A stretch of 64,000 nucleotides of DNA from Streptomyces fradiae ATCC 10745 = DSM 40063 (GCF_008704425.1 NZ_CP023696.1:6054501-6118500); one strand, 5' to 3'; shown: positions 15,410-23,643, counted from the stretch's first letter. Notes: a model not told the origin generated them from the letters alone. A program made the numbers and translations.

Positions 15410-16120
15410 TCAGGGCGCGGCCGTGAGGTGCGCCTCCACCGCCGCCTTGTCGACGCCGAGGCCGCTCAGCACCCCGTCGCCGTTCTCGTACTCGAGCTGG
15501 GCCAGCAGCAGGTGCGCCGGGCCGACGTACTGGTCGCCGAGGCGCAGGGCCTCGCGGAACGTCAGCTCCAGGACCTTCTTGGCGGCCTGGTCGTACGGGA
15601 CGAGCGACGGCGGCTCGTCGGCCGCCGGGGGGAGCGCGTCGGTCGCCGCGCGCCGTACGTCGTCCAGCGTCACGCCCTGCGCCGTGAGCGCCCGGACGGC
15701 CGCCGTCTCCGGCTCGGACAGCAGGCCCAGCACCAGGTGGGGGAGGCCCAGCTCGGCGCTGCGGGCCTGCTGCGCGGCCGTGTGCCCCGCGACGACGACC
15801 TTCCGGGCGGTCTCGTCGAAGCGGCCGAAGCCCTGGCTCGGGTCCGGTTCGGTGGGCTCGCCGGGGTCCTTCGGCACGAAGCGCTTCTGCGCCGCCTGGC
15901 GGGTGACGCCCATGCTGCGGCCGATGTCCGTCCAGGACGCGCCGGAGCGCCGCGCCTGGTCCACGAAGTGCCCGATCAGGTGGTCCGCCACGTCGCCCAG
16001 GTGGTCGGCGGCGATGACGGCGCTGGAGAGCTGGTCGAGGGTGTCGGTGTGGGTGGTCTTGATGGCGTGGATGAGGTCGTCCAGGCGTACGGACGCGGCG
16101 ACGCCTTCGGGTTTCGTCAT
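15410..16120 (-). CDS. Clp N-terminal-domain regulatory protein with HTH
   Basis: A 236-aa protein. The N-terminal ~85 residues carry an HTH-like segment (SWTDIGRSMGVTRQAAQKRF, about 62-81). The rest matches the Clp_N repeat found in ClpC/ClpB chaperones (FDETARKVVVAGHTAAQQA ... LPHLVLGLLSEPE and YDQAAKKVLELTFREALRLG ... VGPAHLLLAQLEYENG), without any ATPase domain. It is probably a transcription regulator that uses the Clp_N fold as a sensor or as a protease tag. Its promoter contains two copies of a perfect or near-perfect palindrome (16122-16169), suggesting autorepression. Confidence 0.88.
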   Translation of the reverse strand: MTKPEGVAASVRLDDLIHAIKTTHTDTLDQLSSAVIAADHLGDVADHLIGHFVDQARRSGASWTDIGRSMGVTRQAAQKRFVPKDPGEPTEPDPSQGFGRFDETARKVVVAGHTAAQQARSAELGLPHLVLGLLSEPETAAVRALTAQGVTLDDVRRAATDALPPAADEPPSLVPYDQAAKKVLELTFREALRLGDQYVGPAHLLLAQLEYENGDGVLSGLGVDKAAVEAHLTAAP

Positions 16121-16121
16121 G

Positions 16122-16169
16122 TGTCAACCGTAAGTTGACACCCCTCTGGGTGTCAACTGGTGGTTGACG
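16122..16169. promoter_or_regulatory. Tandem TGTCAAC-N5-GTTGACA operators
   Basis: TGTCAAC CGTAA GTTGACA lies at 16122-16140 and TGTCAAC TGGTG GTTGACG at 16151-16169, centres 29 bp apart. The first starts one base upstream of the Clp_N regulator's start codon. Two near-identical 19-bp palindromes here indicate a dimeric repressor, most simply the product of 15410-16120 itself. Confidence 0.75.
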
Positions 16170-16208
16170 CCTCGCGGTCCGGGGTCGCGGCGGGGCGGCC
16201 CTTCGGGG

Positions 16209-16658
16209 TCAGGGCAGTGCGAAGCGCAGCTCCGGGCGCTCCCAGGTCACCTTCGGCGGAATCGGGGGCGACATGCCGACACGCTCGGCTCCCATCCTCC
16301 GGTAGAAGGGCTCGGCCGGCGGGTGGGCGATCACCCGCACCTCGGAGAGCCCCGCCTCCCCGGCGCGGGTGAGCATGTGCTCCATCAGCAGGCGCCCGAC
16401 GCCCGCCCCCTGGGCGTCGTCCGCGACGAACGCCAGGTCCAGCTCGGGCGGCGCCAGGATGAGCGCGTAGAAGCCGAGGATCCGGTTGCCGGTGCCCACC
16501 GCCGCGAAGACCTCGTGGCGGCTCACGTACTCGGGTGTGACGTCGTACCCGGCGACCATCGCCGCGTAGGGCCCGCGATAGGCGCCGGACGTCCGGACCA
16601 GTGAGGTGAGGCGCTGCGCGTCCTCGGGGGCGGCCCGTCTGATCATGGGGGTGCGCAT
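16209..16658 (-). CDS. GNAT family N-acetyltransferase
   Basis: A 149-aa GNAT. Motif A is LDLAFVADDAQGAGVGRLLMEHML, with the acetyl-CoA loop QGAGVG at about residues 85-90; motif B is PPAEPFYRRMGAERVG. The substrate is unknown. The ATG at 16658 gives MRTPMIRRA; MIRRAAPED at 16646 is an equally good start. It is followed closely on the same strand by the Clp_N regulator, but the operator region separates them. Confidence 0.88.
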   Translation of the reverse strand: MRTPMIRRAAPEDAQRLTSLVRTSGAYRGPYAAMVAGYDVTPEYVSRHEVFAAVGTGNRILGFYALILAPPELDLAFVADDAQGAGVGRLLMEHMLTRAGEAGLSEVRVIAHPPAEPFYRRMGAERVGMSPPIPPKVTWERPELRFALP

Positions 16659-16904
16659 GGCCTGAGTATAGGGGTGCAATGGGCCTTTGGGGCTTACGAG
16701 GGAGGGTGGTGCCGGTGGGGTGCGGCGAGGGCGCCGGGGGTGCCGGCGGGGGCTGCGGAGGGCGGCGCCGTACGGCGGGGCGCAGGGGGTGCGGTCGCGG
16801 GCGGCCGGGGGAGCGGTGCCTGGTGACGGGCTGTCGGTGGCGACCGCTACAGTTCCCGTGCGCATGCGTGTTCGGGGCGCGTGTGGCGGAGCGGAGGGAA
16901 GACC

Positions 16905-17411
16905 ATGCACGCGCGACTCATCGATGTGGCACGGGAGTTGGCGCCGCTCCTGTGGCGGGAGCACACCTTGTACCGGGAGCGGTCGGGCGGTGTCGTCATC
17001 CGGGGCGAGCACGTACGGCGGTGGGTCAGCCTCTCGCCGCGCGGCACCCGTGACGACGTGCTCGTCCGGGCGGGCCGCATACTCGACGGCGGGACCACCG
17101 CGCCCGCCCGCTCCGAGGTCGTCGTGAGCCTCTCCGTCGGCCGGGGAGAACTGGCCGCCGTCTGCCGCCGCGTGCTGGCCGAGGCAGCCGCCGACGCGGT
17201 GCCGTCCGGAGCCGTACGCGCGGAGTCCGCTCGCGCGGGCGCCAAGTCCGCGCGGCGCGGCGGGAAGGGCGCGCGTACGGGCCGTGCGGGCGGGCCCCGC
17301 CCCCGCAAGGGCCGCTCGCGGCACACCGGCCTCACGTCCTGGGCCATCCTCCTCGGCGTGATGGCCCTGGTCGGGGTCTACGCCTACAGCGTCTCCGCCG
17401 CCTACCGCTGA
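16905..17411 (+). CDS. Hypothetical tail-anchored membrane protein
   Basis: A 168-aa protein. The first ~90 residues are a compact soluble part (MHARLIDVARELAPLLWREH ... VVVSLSVGRGELAAVCRRVL). A strongly basic linker (SARRGGKGARTGRAGGPRPR) precedes a single C-terminal hydrophobic helix (WAILLGVMALVGVYAYSVSA). The ATG at 16905 has GGAGGGAAGACC before it. The basic linker suggests contact with membrane lipid or nucleic acid. Its 3' end overlaps the convergent LacI gene by 10 bases. Confidence 0.75.
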   Translation: MHARLIDVARELAPLLWREHTLYRERSGGVVIRGEHVRRWVSLSPRGTRDDVLVRAGRILDGGTTAPARSEVVVSLSVGRGELAAVCRRVLAEAAADAVPSGAVRAESARAGAKSARRGGKGARTGRAGGPRPRKGRSRHTGLTSWAILLGVMALVGVYAYSVSAAYR

Positions 17412-18475
17412 CCGCCCGCCCCCGCGCTCCCCGCCCGTGGCGAGGACCCACCGGGCGGCGCCGTACTCGAACGGACCACCAGCTCCGTCTCCAGCTCCAC
17501 CGGTAAGCCGTCCGCCGCCCCGCCCGGCGCCAGGCGCGCCAGCAGGGCCAGCGCGGCCCCGGCCATCTCCGCCACCGGCCGCCGCACCGTCGTCAGCCCC
17601 GGCACCGCCCACCGCGCCTCCGGCAGGTCGCCGTACCCCACGACCGCCATGCCGTCCGGCACCCGCAGGCCCCGCTCGGCGAGGGCGCCGTACACCCCCG
17701 GCACCCACGCGTCCGAGCCGACGCACACCGCCGTCGGCGGCTCCGGGAGCTCCAGCAGCTCCAGCGTCCGCAGCCGCGCCCCGCACGGCCCCGGCTCGCC
17801 GGCCCCGACGCGGCGCACGTACGCGGCCCGCTCCGGCAGCCCCGCCCCGGTGACCGCCTCACGCCAGCCCGCCAGCCACCCGGCGCCGGCCCGCCCCGGC
17901 GCGGCGGCGGCGAGCACGGCGATCCGCTCATGGCCCAGCGCCAGCAGATGCGCCGCGGCCGCGCGGCCGCCCCCTCGGTCGGCCGCGCCCACCCACGCCG
18001 CTCCCCGCGGAGGCTCCCCCCACGGGTCCACCAGCACGTACGGCACCCGGTGCCGGGCCAGCCACGCCCGCTGCGCCGCGCTCGGCGCGTCCCCGTGGAA
18101 CAGCACCCCCGCCGTGCCGCGGGCGGCCAGCCGGTCCAGCCGGTCCCGCCCCAGGTGGCGCCCGGCCGACACCACGACCTCCAGGCCCTCGGTGTGGGCG
18201 GCCCGCTCCACCCCGTGCAGCACCGCGGAACCCTCGGCGCCCCCGCCGAGCGGCGAGGCCAGCACCAGGTCGATCATGCCGTGCGGCTTCGGCGGCCCGC
18301 CGCGGCGGCGGCGCACGTATCCGAGCCGGTCCAGGACCTCCGTCACCCGGCGGCGGGTCTCGGGCGCCACGTCGTCGCGGCCGTTGACCACCTTCGACGC
18401 CGTCGGCACCGACACCCCGGCCTCGCGGGCCACCACCGCCAACGTCGGCCCGGCGGTGCTCCCCGTACGCGGCAT
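17402..18475 (-). CDS. LacI family transcriptional regulator
   Basis: A 357-aa repressor. The HTH (TLAVVAREAGVSVPTASKVVNGRDDV) is at residues ~10-35 and the periplasmic-binding-protein-like effector domain fills the rest. The hinge contains RRRVTEVLDRLGYVRRR. The ATG at 18475 is chosen because it begins MPRTGSTAGPTLAVVA. No sugar transporter or glycosidase gene adjoins it, so its target is probably elsewhere. An operator-like AAGCGCTT palindrome lies 30 bases upstream. Confidence 0.92.
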   Translation of the reverse strand: MPRTGSTAGPTLAVVAREAGVSVPTASKVVNGRDDVAPETRRRVTEVLDRLGYVRRRRGGPPKPHGMIDLVLASPLGGGAEGSAVLHGVERAAHTEGLEVVVSAGRHLGRDRLDRLAARGTAGVLFHGDAPSAAQRAWLARHRVPYVLVDPWGEPPRGAAWVGAADRGGGRAAAAHLLALGHERIAVLAAAAPGRAGAGWLAGWREAVTGAGLPERAAYVRRVGAGEPGPCGARLRTLELLELPEPPTAVCVGSDAWVPGVYGALAERGLRVPDGMAVVGYGDLPEARWAVPGLTTVRRPVAEMAGAALALLARLAPGGAADGLPVELETELVVRSSTAPPGGSSPRAGSAGAGGQR

Positions 18476-18505
18476 GGCGTTCCTTCCGAACCGTGAGCGG
18501 TGATG

Positions 18506-18519
18506 GTAAGCGCTTCCTA
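18506..18519. promoter_or_regulatory. LacI-type operator (AAGCGCTT core)
   Basis: GGTAAGCGCTTCCT contains the perfect AAGCGCTT centre with extra G..C symmetry. This is the usual form for Streptomyces LacI-family sites. It sits upstream of the LacI start and probably mediates autoregulation. Confidence 0.6.
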
Positions 18520-18761
18520 TGCGGCACCCCACCCTAAGCGGAGCCCCACGGGCCCGAAAGCCCCCTACGGGAGCACCCCTGATGCGGCCTGCCCCGTCGG
18601 CCCCATCCCGTGCGGCCCCATCCCGTGCGGCTCATCCCGTACGGCTCATCCCGTACGCCCTCACGCCCTACGCCCTCACGCCCTGCGCCCTCACCCGCAG
18701 CCCCCTCCCAGCCCCCGCCTCACAGCCCCCACCCGGACCCGCCGAACCCCTACGCACCCGA
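18520..18761. repeat. Short tandem repeats in a non-coding stretch
   Basis: Imperfect 14-15-bp units of the form CCCATCCCGTGCGGC and CTCATCCCGTACGG are repeated at about 18597-18660, followed by 14-bp CTCACGCCCTACGCC-like units. No gene is visible here. Confidence 0.5.
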
Positions 18762-19721
18762 TCACCCCTGCGCCCCCTGGTCCCGCCCTGGCCCTCGCCC
18801 CCGCAACCGCTCCGCCACCGCCGCCACGGTGTCCGGGCCGACCCGGCAGCAGCCTCCGATCAGCCGCGCCCCGGCCTCCCGCCACTCCTCCGCCAGATCG
18901 GCGGAGAAGGCGGGCCTCCCGCGCCAGCCCCGCGCGGCGGCGTCCCACCGCTCCCCGCTGTTCGGGTACACGACCACCGGCTTGCCTGTCACACGGGCCG
19001 CCACCTCCACCGCCCGCAACGCGTCCTCGGGCGCGCAGCAGTTCACGCCGACCGCGACGACCTCCTCCGCGTCGGCCAGCAGACCGAACGCCTCCTCCAG
19101 CGGTTGCCCCGCCCGCGTCCGGTCGCCGCTGACGGTGTACGACAGCCAGGCCGGTACGCCCAGCCCCCGCACCGCCCGCAGCAGCGCGCGGGCCTCGTCG
19201 GCGTCCGGCACGGTCTCCAGGGCCAGGACGTCCGGCGCGGCGGCGGCCAGGACCTCCAGGCGCGGCCGGTGGAAGGCCTCCAGCGCGGCCGTGCCGATGC
19301 CGTACCGGCCCCGGTACTCCGACCCGTCGGCGAGCATCGCCCCGTAGGGGCCTGCGGACGCGGCGACCCACAGGGGGCGGCCCGCACCGGCGGCGGCGGC
19401 GCGGCGGGCGGCCCGCCGGACCAGGTCCACCGAGAGCGCCAGCAGTCCGGCGGCGCACTCACGGCCGATGCCCCGGCGGGCGAACCCCTCGAACGTGGCC
19501 TGGTAGCCGGCGCTCGTCACGACGTCGGCCCCGGCCTCGTAGAAGGCGAGGTGGGCGGCGACCAGGGCCTCGGGGTCCTCGACGAGGAGCCGCGCCGACC
19601 ACAGCGCGTCGCCGAGGTCGTGACCGGCGGACTCCAGCTGGTGGGAGAGTCCCCCGTCGAGGACGAGGGCGGCGGACGGCGAGGCGAGGGCGTCGGCGAA
19701 CGGGGGAGCGGCGGTCGTCAT
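18762..19721 (-). CDS. mmuM: Homocysteine S-methyltransferase
   Basis: Zinc-dependent methyltransferase making methionine from homocysteine and S-methylmethionine or (S)-AdoMet. The 319-aa product has the family's Zn ligands: one Cys in VGVNCC at about residue 225 and two in IGGCC near 290. It also has the N-terminal LDGGLSHQLESAGHDL and the middle ALETVPDADEA motif. The ATG at 19721 is used; the in-frame upstream extension is not conserved-looking. It probably recycles methyl groups and is not linked to its neighbours. Confidence 0.93.
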   Translation of the reverse strand: MTTAAPPFADALASPSAALVLDGGLSHQLESAGHDLGDALWSARLLVEDPEALVAAHLAFYEAGADVVTSAGYQATFEGFARRGIGRECAAGLLALSVDLVRRAARRAAAAGAGRPLWVAASAGPYGAMLADGSEYRGRYGIGTAALEAFHRPRLEVLAAAAPDVLALETVPDADEARALLRAVRGLGVPAWLSYTVSGDRTRAGQPLEEAFGLLADAEEVVAVGVNCCAPEDALRAVEVAARVTGKPVVVYPNSGERWDAAARGWRGRPAFSADLAEEWREAGARLIGGCCRVGPDTVAAVAERLRGRGPGRDQGAQG

Positions 19722-19838
19722 GCCGCCGACCGTAGCCAATCCGGCCCCGATCCGGCCCACGCGCGCGGCACGCACGGCCGCCGGGTCCGTGCGAGCGGTC
19801 ACCCGCGCCCCCGGGTCGCGCGCGCCGCCGCGCCCCGA

Positions 19839-20543
19839 TCAGATGCGGGAACCGAGGTCCGGCACCGTCCAGGCCGGGGCCGTGCCGGTGAGCTGGCAGA
19901 CCATGAGGTACAGCGGGATCGGCGGCGTGTACGGGGACGTCGTTCCGGGGCGCCGCATCAGGCGGGGCTGCCGGTCGGGGACGTAACCGCCGGGCGCGTA
20001 GCAGGCGGGCAGCGGCCAGCGCAGGTCCGCGTCCGAGCCGGCCGGGACGAGCCACCACCACCAGTCGGAGTCGGCGAAGACGCAGCCGTTGCCGGGCAGT
20101 CGGCTCAGCAGCCGCAGCCCGTGACGGGCGGGCACGCCGACGGCGTCGCAGCCGAGTGCGGCCGGCAGATGGGGCGGCGGCGTGAGCTGGACCTCACCGA
20201 GGGACGCCCCGCCGAGGGACGTCTCGCCGAGGGACGCCCCGCCGAGGGACGTCTCGCCGACCGGGCCCCCGCGGTGGCCGTGCGCGCCGTGCAGCCCGTG
20301 CGGCCCATGGGGCCGAGGCGGACCGTACGTCCCCTGAGAACCATGAGAACCACGAGCCCCTTGGGAATCGTGAGCCCCCTGATCGCCCTGGGAACTCTGC
20401 GAACCCTGCGGTCCATGCGAACCCTGATACCCGCGCGGACCCTGGGATCCCTGAGGACCCTGGGATCCCTGAGGACCACGGGCACCAGGGGAGCCGTGTG
20501 GCCCGTGCCCCCCGTGCAGCAGTGCCACCATCGACCTCAGCAT
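19839..20543 (-). CDS. Collagen-like repeat protein of the WhiJ-type cluster
   Basis: A 234-aa protein in three parts. Residues 14-92 keep Gly at every third position, with breaks only at 50, 59 and 77 (units such as GPQGSQ and GSHGPQ): a collagen-like Gly-X-Y tract of about 26 triplets. Residues 95-116 hold two copies of GETSLGGASL. Residues 121-234 are a compact domain (CDAVGVPARHGLRLL ... DSDWWWWLVP ... YTPPIPLYLMVCQLTG) which I recall in short Streptomyces proteins encoded beside RsbW-like ATPases. The start at 20543 overlaps the end of the upstream ATP-binding gene, so the two are coupled. No signal peptide or anchor is seen, so the collagen tract is probably cytoplasmic. Gly-X-Y DNA repeats of 18 bp underlie it and may vary in number. 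Confidence 0.75.
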   Translation of the reverse strand: MLRSMVALLHGGHGPHGSPGARGPQGSQGPQGSQGPRGYQGSHGPQGSQSSQGDQGAHDSQGARGSHGSQGTYGPPRPHGPHGLHGAHGHRGGPVGETSLGGASLGETSLGGASLGEVQLTPPPHLPAALGCDAVGVPARHGLRLLSRLPGNGCVFADSDWWWWLVPAGSDADLRWPLPACYAPGGYVPDRQPRLMRRPGTTSPYTPPIPLYLMVCQLTGTAPAWTVPDLGSRI

Positions 20544-21067
20544 GGCGCCGCCGTGTCGTGGAGCAGCTCGGCCCAGACGACGCGGCCCGCCCCGTGCCGC
20601 GCGTCGTGGCTGCCCCAGGCCGCGCACATGGCGTCGACGAGCAGCAGGCCGCGTCCGCACTCCTCACGGTCGGCCGTGCGCAGCCGGGGCCCCGTGACCC
20701 GGCAGCCCTCGTCGTGGACGGCTATGCGCACGTGCTCGCCCCGGTCGCGCAGCTCGCAGACGACGCGGCCGCTCGCGGTGTGGACGACGGCGTTGGTGAA
20801 CAGCTCGGAGACGACCAGTTCGGCGGTGTCCCGCACGTCCCCGCCGACGCCCCACCGGGCGAGGCGCTCCACGACGAGCCGGCGTGCCCTGGCGACGGCC
20901 TCGGCGCGGGCGGGCAGCTCGAAGGCGAAGCGGCGGACGTCGGCTGTGTGCGACCGGGCCGGATGCGCGTACGGGCGGGGTGCGTGGGGCAGTCCATGAG
21001 GATGTGACGCGGGGGTCACCGGTCGAGCGGCTATGAGCTGGGGGGTGAGCGCATTACCAGGTGCCAC
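20537..21067 (-). CDS. ATP-binding protein, RsbW/anti-sigma-factor-like
   Basis: A GHKL-fold single-domain ATPase of about 176 aa. The N-box is SELFTNAVVH, the G1 box AVHDEG and the G2 box CGRGLLLVDAMCAAWG. Such proteins pair with XRE/DUF5753 regulators and DUF397 proteins in Streptomyces development clusters (WhiJ-like), and the divergent genes at 21285-22388 are exactly those partners. The start is uncertain: GTG at 21067 has TGAGGAATC upstream, while an ATG at 21106 gives 13 more residues with a poorly spaced site. Confidence 0.85.
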   Translation of the reverse strand: MAPGNALTPQLIAARPVTPASHPHGLPHAPRPYAHPARSHTADVRRFAFELPARAEAVARARRLVVERLARWGVGGDVRDTAELVVSELFTNAVVHTASGRVVCELRDRGEHVRIAVHDEGCRVTGPRLRTADREECGRGLLLVDAMCAAWGSHDARHGAGRVVWAELLHDTAAPC

Positions 21068-21284
21068 GACCGATTCCTCACATGGGAGCGGCGCCGAGCG
21101 GCGCATCTCCTCGGGGCAGAGCGCGCGGCAGCCGCGTGAACTGGTTCACCGACTGGTTCATCGGAATACTTTCCTCCCGTCGCGGACACTTGGCAAGTGG
21201 CACTGTGAAAATTGCAGAGTGCGGTGTTCTCTCTGGCCGTCACACATGGCACACTCGACCAAAAAGCGCGTGGGGAGGTCAGAA

Positions 21285-22151
21285 GTGAGCGAGCCGCGGT
21301 CCGCCCCCACCGTGGGACAGGTCGTTCTCGGTAGACGGTTGCAGGATCTGCGGGAGAGGGCGGGTCTCAAGCGGGAAGAGGCCGCCAAGGTCCTGCACGT
21401 GGCCCCGGCCACGGTCCGGCGCATGGAGACCGCCGAGGTCGCCCTCAAGATCCCCTACGTCCAGCTGCTCCTCCAGGCGTACGGCGTCGACCGCGACGAG
21501 GCCGACGGTTTCGTGCGCCTCGCCGAGGACGCCAACAAGCCCGGCTGGTGGCAGCGGTTCCACGACGTGCTGCCCGGCTGGTTCAGCATGCACGTCAGCC
21601 TGGAGGGCGCGGCCAGCGTGATCCGGTCCTACGAGCCGCACTTCGTCCCCGGCCTCCTCCAGACCGAGGAGTACGCCCGCGCGGTGCTGCGGGCCGGCGC
21701 GGTCGGCCAGGTGGGCCCCGAGGACATCGAGCGCCATGTCGCGCTGCGCATGGAGCGGCAGGCCCTGCTGACGCGCGACGACGCGCCGAGGTTCTGGGTG
21801 ATCATGGACGAGACGGTGCTGCGGCGCCGCCCGCCCGGCACCGGGCCCGCGCTGATGCGCGCCCAGCTCGACCGGCTGGCCGAGGCGGCGGAGCAGCCCC
21901 ACATCACCCTGCAGGTCGCCGAGTTCGCGACCGGTCTGCACCCCGGCGCGTACGGCCCCTTCGTCCTCTTCCGGTTCGCCGTGCCCGAACTGCCGGACAT
22001 GGTCTACAGCGAGTACCTGACCGGCGCCGTCTACCTCGACGCGCGCCCCGAGGTGGCCTCCCACCTCGAGGTCATGGACCGCATGGCGGCGCAGGCCGCC
22101 ACCGCACAACGCACGAAGGAAATCCTCCGGGCTTTCCGCAAGGAGCTGTGA
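21285..22151 (+). CDS. XRE-family regulator with DUF5753 domain (WhiJ-like)
   Basis: A 288-aa DNA-binding protein. The HTH spans residues ~15-65 (GRRLQDLRERAGLKREEAAKVLHVAPATVRRME), and the remainder is the DUF5753 ligand or partner domain (SYEPHFVPGLLQTEEYARAVL ... FRFAVPELPDMVYSEYLTGAVYLD). The GTG at 21285 is preceded by GGGGAGG; an in-frame ATG at 21246 is possible. The next gene, a DUF397 protein, begins directly after the stop. WhiJ-type systems control development and antibiotic production; the DUF397 partner is thought to modulate DNA binding. Confidence 0.92.
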   Translation: MSEPRSAPTVGQVVLGRRLQDLRERAGLKREEAAKVLHVAPATVRRMETAEVALKIPYVQLLLQAYGVDRDEADGFVRLAEDANKPGWWQRFHDVLPGWFSMHVSLEGAASVIRSYEPHFVPGLLQTEEYARAVLRAGAVGQVGPEDIERHVALRMERQALLTRDDAPRFWVIMDETVLRRRPPGTGPALMRAQLDRLAEAAEQPHITLQVAEFATGLHPGAYGPFVLFRFAVPELPDMVYSEYLTGAVYLDARPEVASHLEVMDRMAAQAATAQRTKEILRAFRKEL

Positions 22152-22388
22152 ATGGTTCGCATATACAACGGCATGCCCGCCGCCGACCTCGGCGCCGACG
22201 GGTGGCACAAGCCGTGGAGCGGCGGCAACGGCGGCAACTGCATCGAGGCCATGAAGCTGGCCGACGGCAGGGTCGCGGTGCGCCAGTCGGCGGATCCGGA
22301 CGGCCCCGCCCTCATCTACACCCCCGCCGAGATCGCCGCGTTCATCCAGGGCGCCAAGTCGGGACAGGCCGACTTCCTGCTGACCTGA
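22152..22388 (+). CDS. DUF397 domain-containing protein
   Basis: A 78-aa protein starting immediately after the stop of the XRE gene. It has the DUF397 pattern: the aromatic GWHKPWSGGNGGNCIEAM segment, the basic-hydrophobic VAVRQSADPDGPALIYTPAEIAAFI core, and a short C-terminal tail. BldB belongs to the same superfamily. It is the expected small partner of the upstream regulator. Confidence 0.93.
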   Translation: MVRIYNGMPAADLGADGWHKPWSGGNGGNCIEAMKLADGRVAVRQSADPDGPALIYTPAEIAAFIQGAKSGQADFLLT

Positions 22389-22389
22389 C

Positions 22390-22464
22390 CGGAGACGCAC
22401 CTACCGGAGGCGCACCCACCAGAGGCGCACCCACCGGAGGCGCACCCACCGGAGGTGTACCTGC
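22390..22464. repeat. 15-bp tandem repeat, five copies
   Basis: Units of CGGAGGCGCACCCAC with one to four changes begin at 22390, 22405, 22420, 22435 and 22450, then decay. They lie in a 322-base gap before the methyltransferase. Both strands stay open through the repeat, because a 15-bp period encodes pentapeptides, but I see no ribosome site or conserved protein there. Confidence 0.75.
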
Positions 22465-22710
22465 CCGAGGGAGTACCTGCCCGAAGCCGTAGCTCACCGA
22501 AGTCGCACATCGACCCCGGTCGTGTACGGCCCAGGTCGCACACCCGCCCAAGTCGCATCGGCCAAGCCGTACCTGACGAAGCCGCAGCTGACCCCGCGTC
22601 ATACAGTGTCACCCCCACGGTGCGGCCCGCGCGGGCCGCACCGCGCGGCGCACCACCCCGAGACAGCGAGCACACAGCCACCCCCGATCACCCCGATTCT
22701 GGAGCAGCCG

Positions 22711-23541
22711 ATGACCGGGAACGACACCGCCACCGACGGCGCGACCACCGAAGGCGTACGGATCGACACCAGCAAGCCGCATCCGGCCCGGATGTACGAC
22801 TGGTTCCTCGGCGGCAAGGACAACTACCCGGTCGACGAGGAGATGGCCCGCCAGCTCCTCACCATCGACGCGCGCGGACGCGACATGGCTCGGGTGAACC
22901 GGGCGTTCATGCACCGCGCCACCCGGTGGCTCGGCAAGGCGGGCGTCCGCCAGTACCTGGACATCGGCACCGGCATCCCCACCGAGCCGAACCTGCACCA
23001 GATCGCCCAGCAGGTCGCGCCCGAGTCGCGCATCGTCTACTGCGACAACGACCCGATCGTCCTCGCCCACGCCGAGGCACTGCTGCGCTCCACCCCGGAG
23101 GGCGCCACCTCGTACATCCAGGCCGACGCCCGCGACCCGCAGACCATCCTGGAACGCGCCGGGGACGTCCTCGACTTCGCGCAGCCGATCGCGCTGTCCA
23201 TGCTGGCCCTGCTCCACTTCGTGGACGACGAGGACGGGGCGTACGAGCTGGTGGCCCGCCTCGTCGAGCGGCTCGCACCGGGCAGCTACCTCGTCCTGTC
23301 CCATGTGACGGGCGAGTTCGACCCGGAGGGTGCGGCGAAGGCGCGCGCCATGTACCAGGGGCGCGGCCTGACCCTGCGGCCCCGGACCCGCGAGGAGCTG
23401 ACCCGCTTCTTCGACGGGCTGGAGCTGGTCGAGCCCGGCGTCACCCTGACCGCCGAGTGGCACCCGGAGCTGGGCGAGCCCGTCCCGGTCGCCGGTGACG
23501 CCCCCATCCCCGGCTACGCGGGTGTCGCCCGCAAGCCGTGA
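22711..23541 (+). CDS. SAM-dependent methyltransferase (DUF574/Methyltransf_19)
   Basis: A 276-aa protein of the actinobacterial family formerly DUF574, very abundant in Streptomyces. Hallmarks are DTSKPHPARMYDWFLGGKDNY at the N-terminus, the SAM loop YLDIGTGIPTEPNLHQIAQ near residue 90, and the acidic DNDPIVLAHA. The ATG at 22711 is preceded by TGGAG. It commonly sits next to XRE/DUF397 loci as here. Its substrate is unknown. Confidence 0.92.
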   Translation: MTGNDTATDGATTEGVRIDTSKPHPARMYDWFLGGKDNYPVDEEMARQLLTIDARGRDMARVNRAFMHRATRWLGKAGVRQYLDIGTGIPTEPNLHQIAQQVAPESRIVYCDNDPIVLAHAEALLRSTPEGATSYIQADARDPQTILERAGDVLDFAQPIALSMLALLHFVDDEDGAYELVARLVERLAPGSYLVLSHVTGEFDPEGAAKARAMYQGRGLTLRPRTREELTRFFDGLELVEPGVTLTAEWHPELGEPVPVAGDAPIPGYAGVARKP

Positions 23542-23548
23542 CGCCCCT

Positions 23549-23591
23549 CCCCGCCGGGGCCCGCCGTCCAGGACGGGAGGCCCCGGCGGGG
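23549..23591. terminator. Bidirectional hairpin between convergent genes
   Basis: Arms CCCCGCCGGGG (23549-23559) and CCCCGGCGGGG (23581-23591) are complementary around a 21-base spacer, placed between the methyltransferase and the convergent family-4 glycosidase. Confidence 0.65.
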
Positions 23592-23643
23592 GCGAAGCCC
23601 CCGGCGCCCGGCAGTCGCGTCCCCCTCCTCACCGGGGGTGCGC

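Noticed and set aside
22152..22388. DUF397 protein as a RiPP precursor
   Set aside because: It matches the DUF397 pattern over its whole length and has its usual XRE partner directly upstream.
22316..22681. Pentapeptide-repeat protein on the minus strand over the 15-bp repeats
   Set aside because: The SGGCA-type repeats follow from the 15-bp DNA period. They do not match the A(D/N)LXX consensus, and the frame overlaps the DUF397 gene end without a ribosome site.
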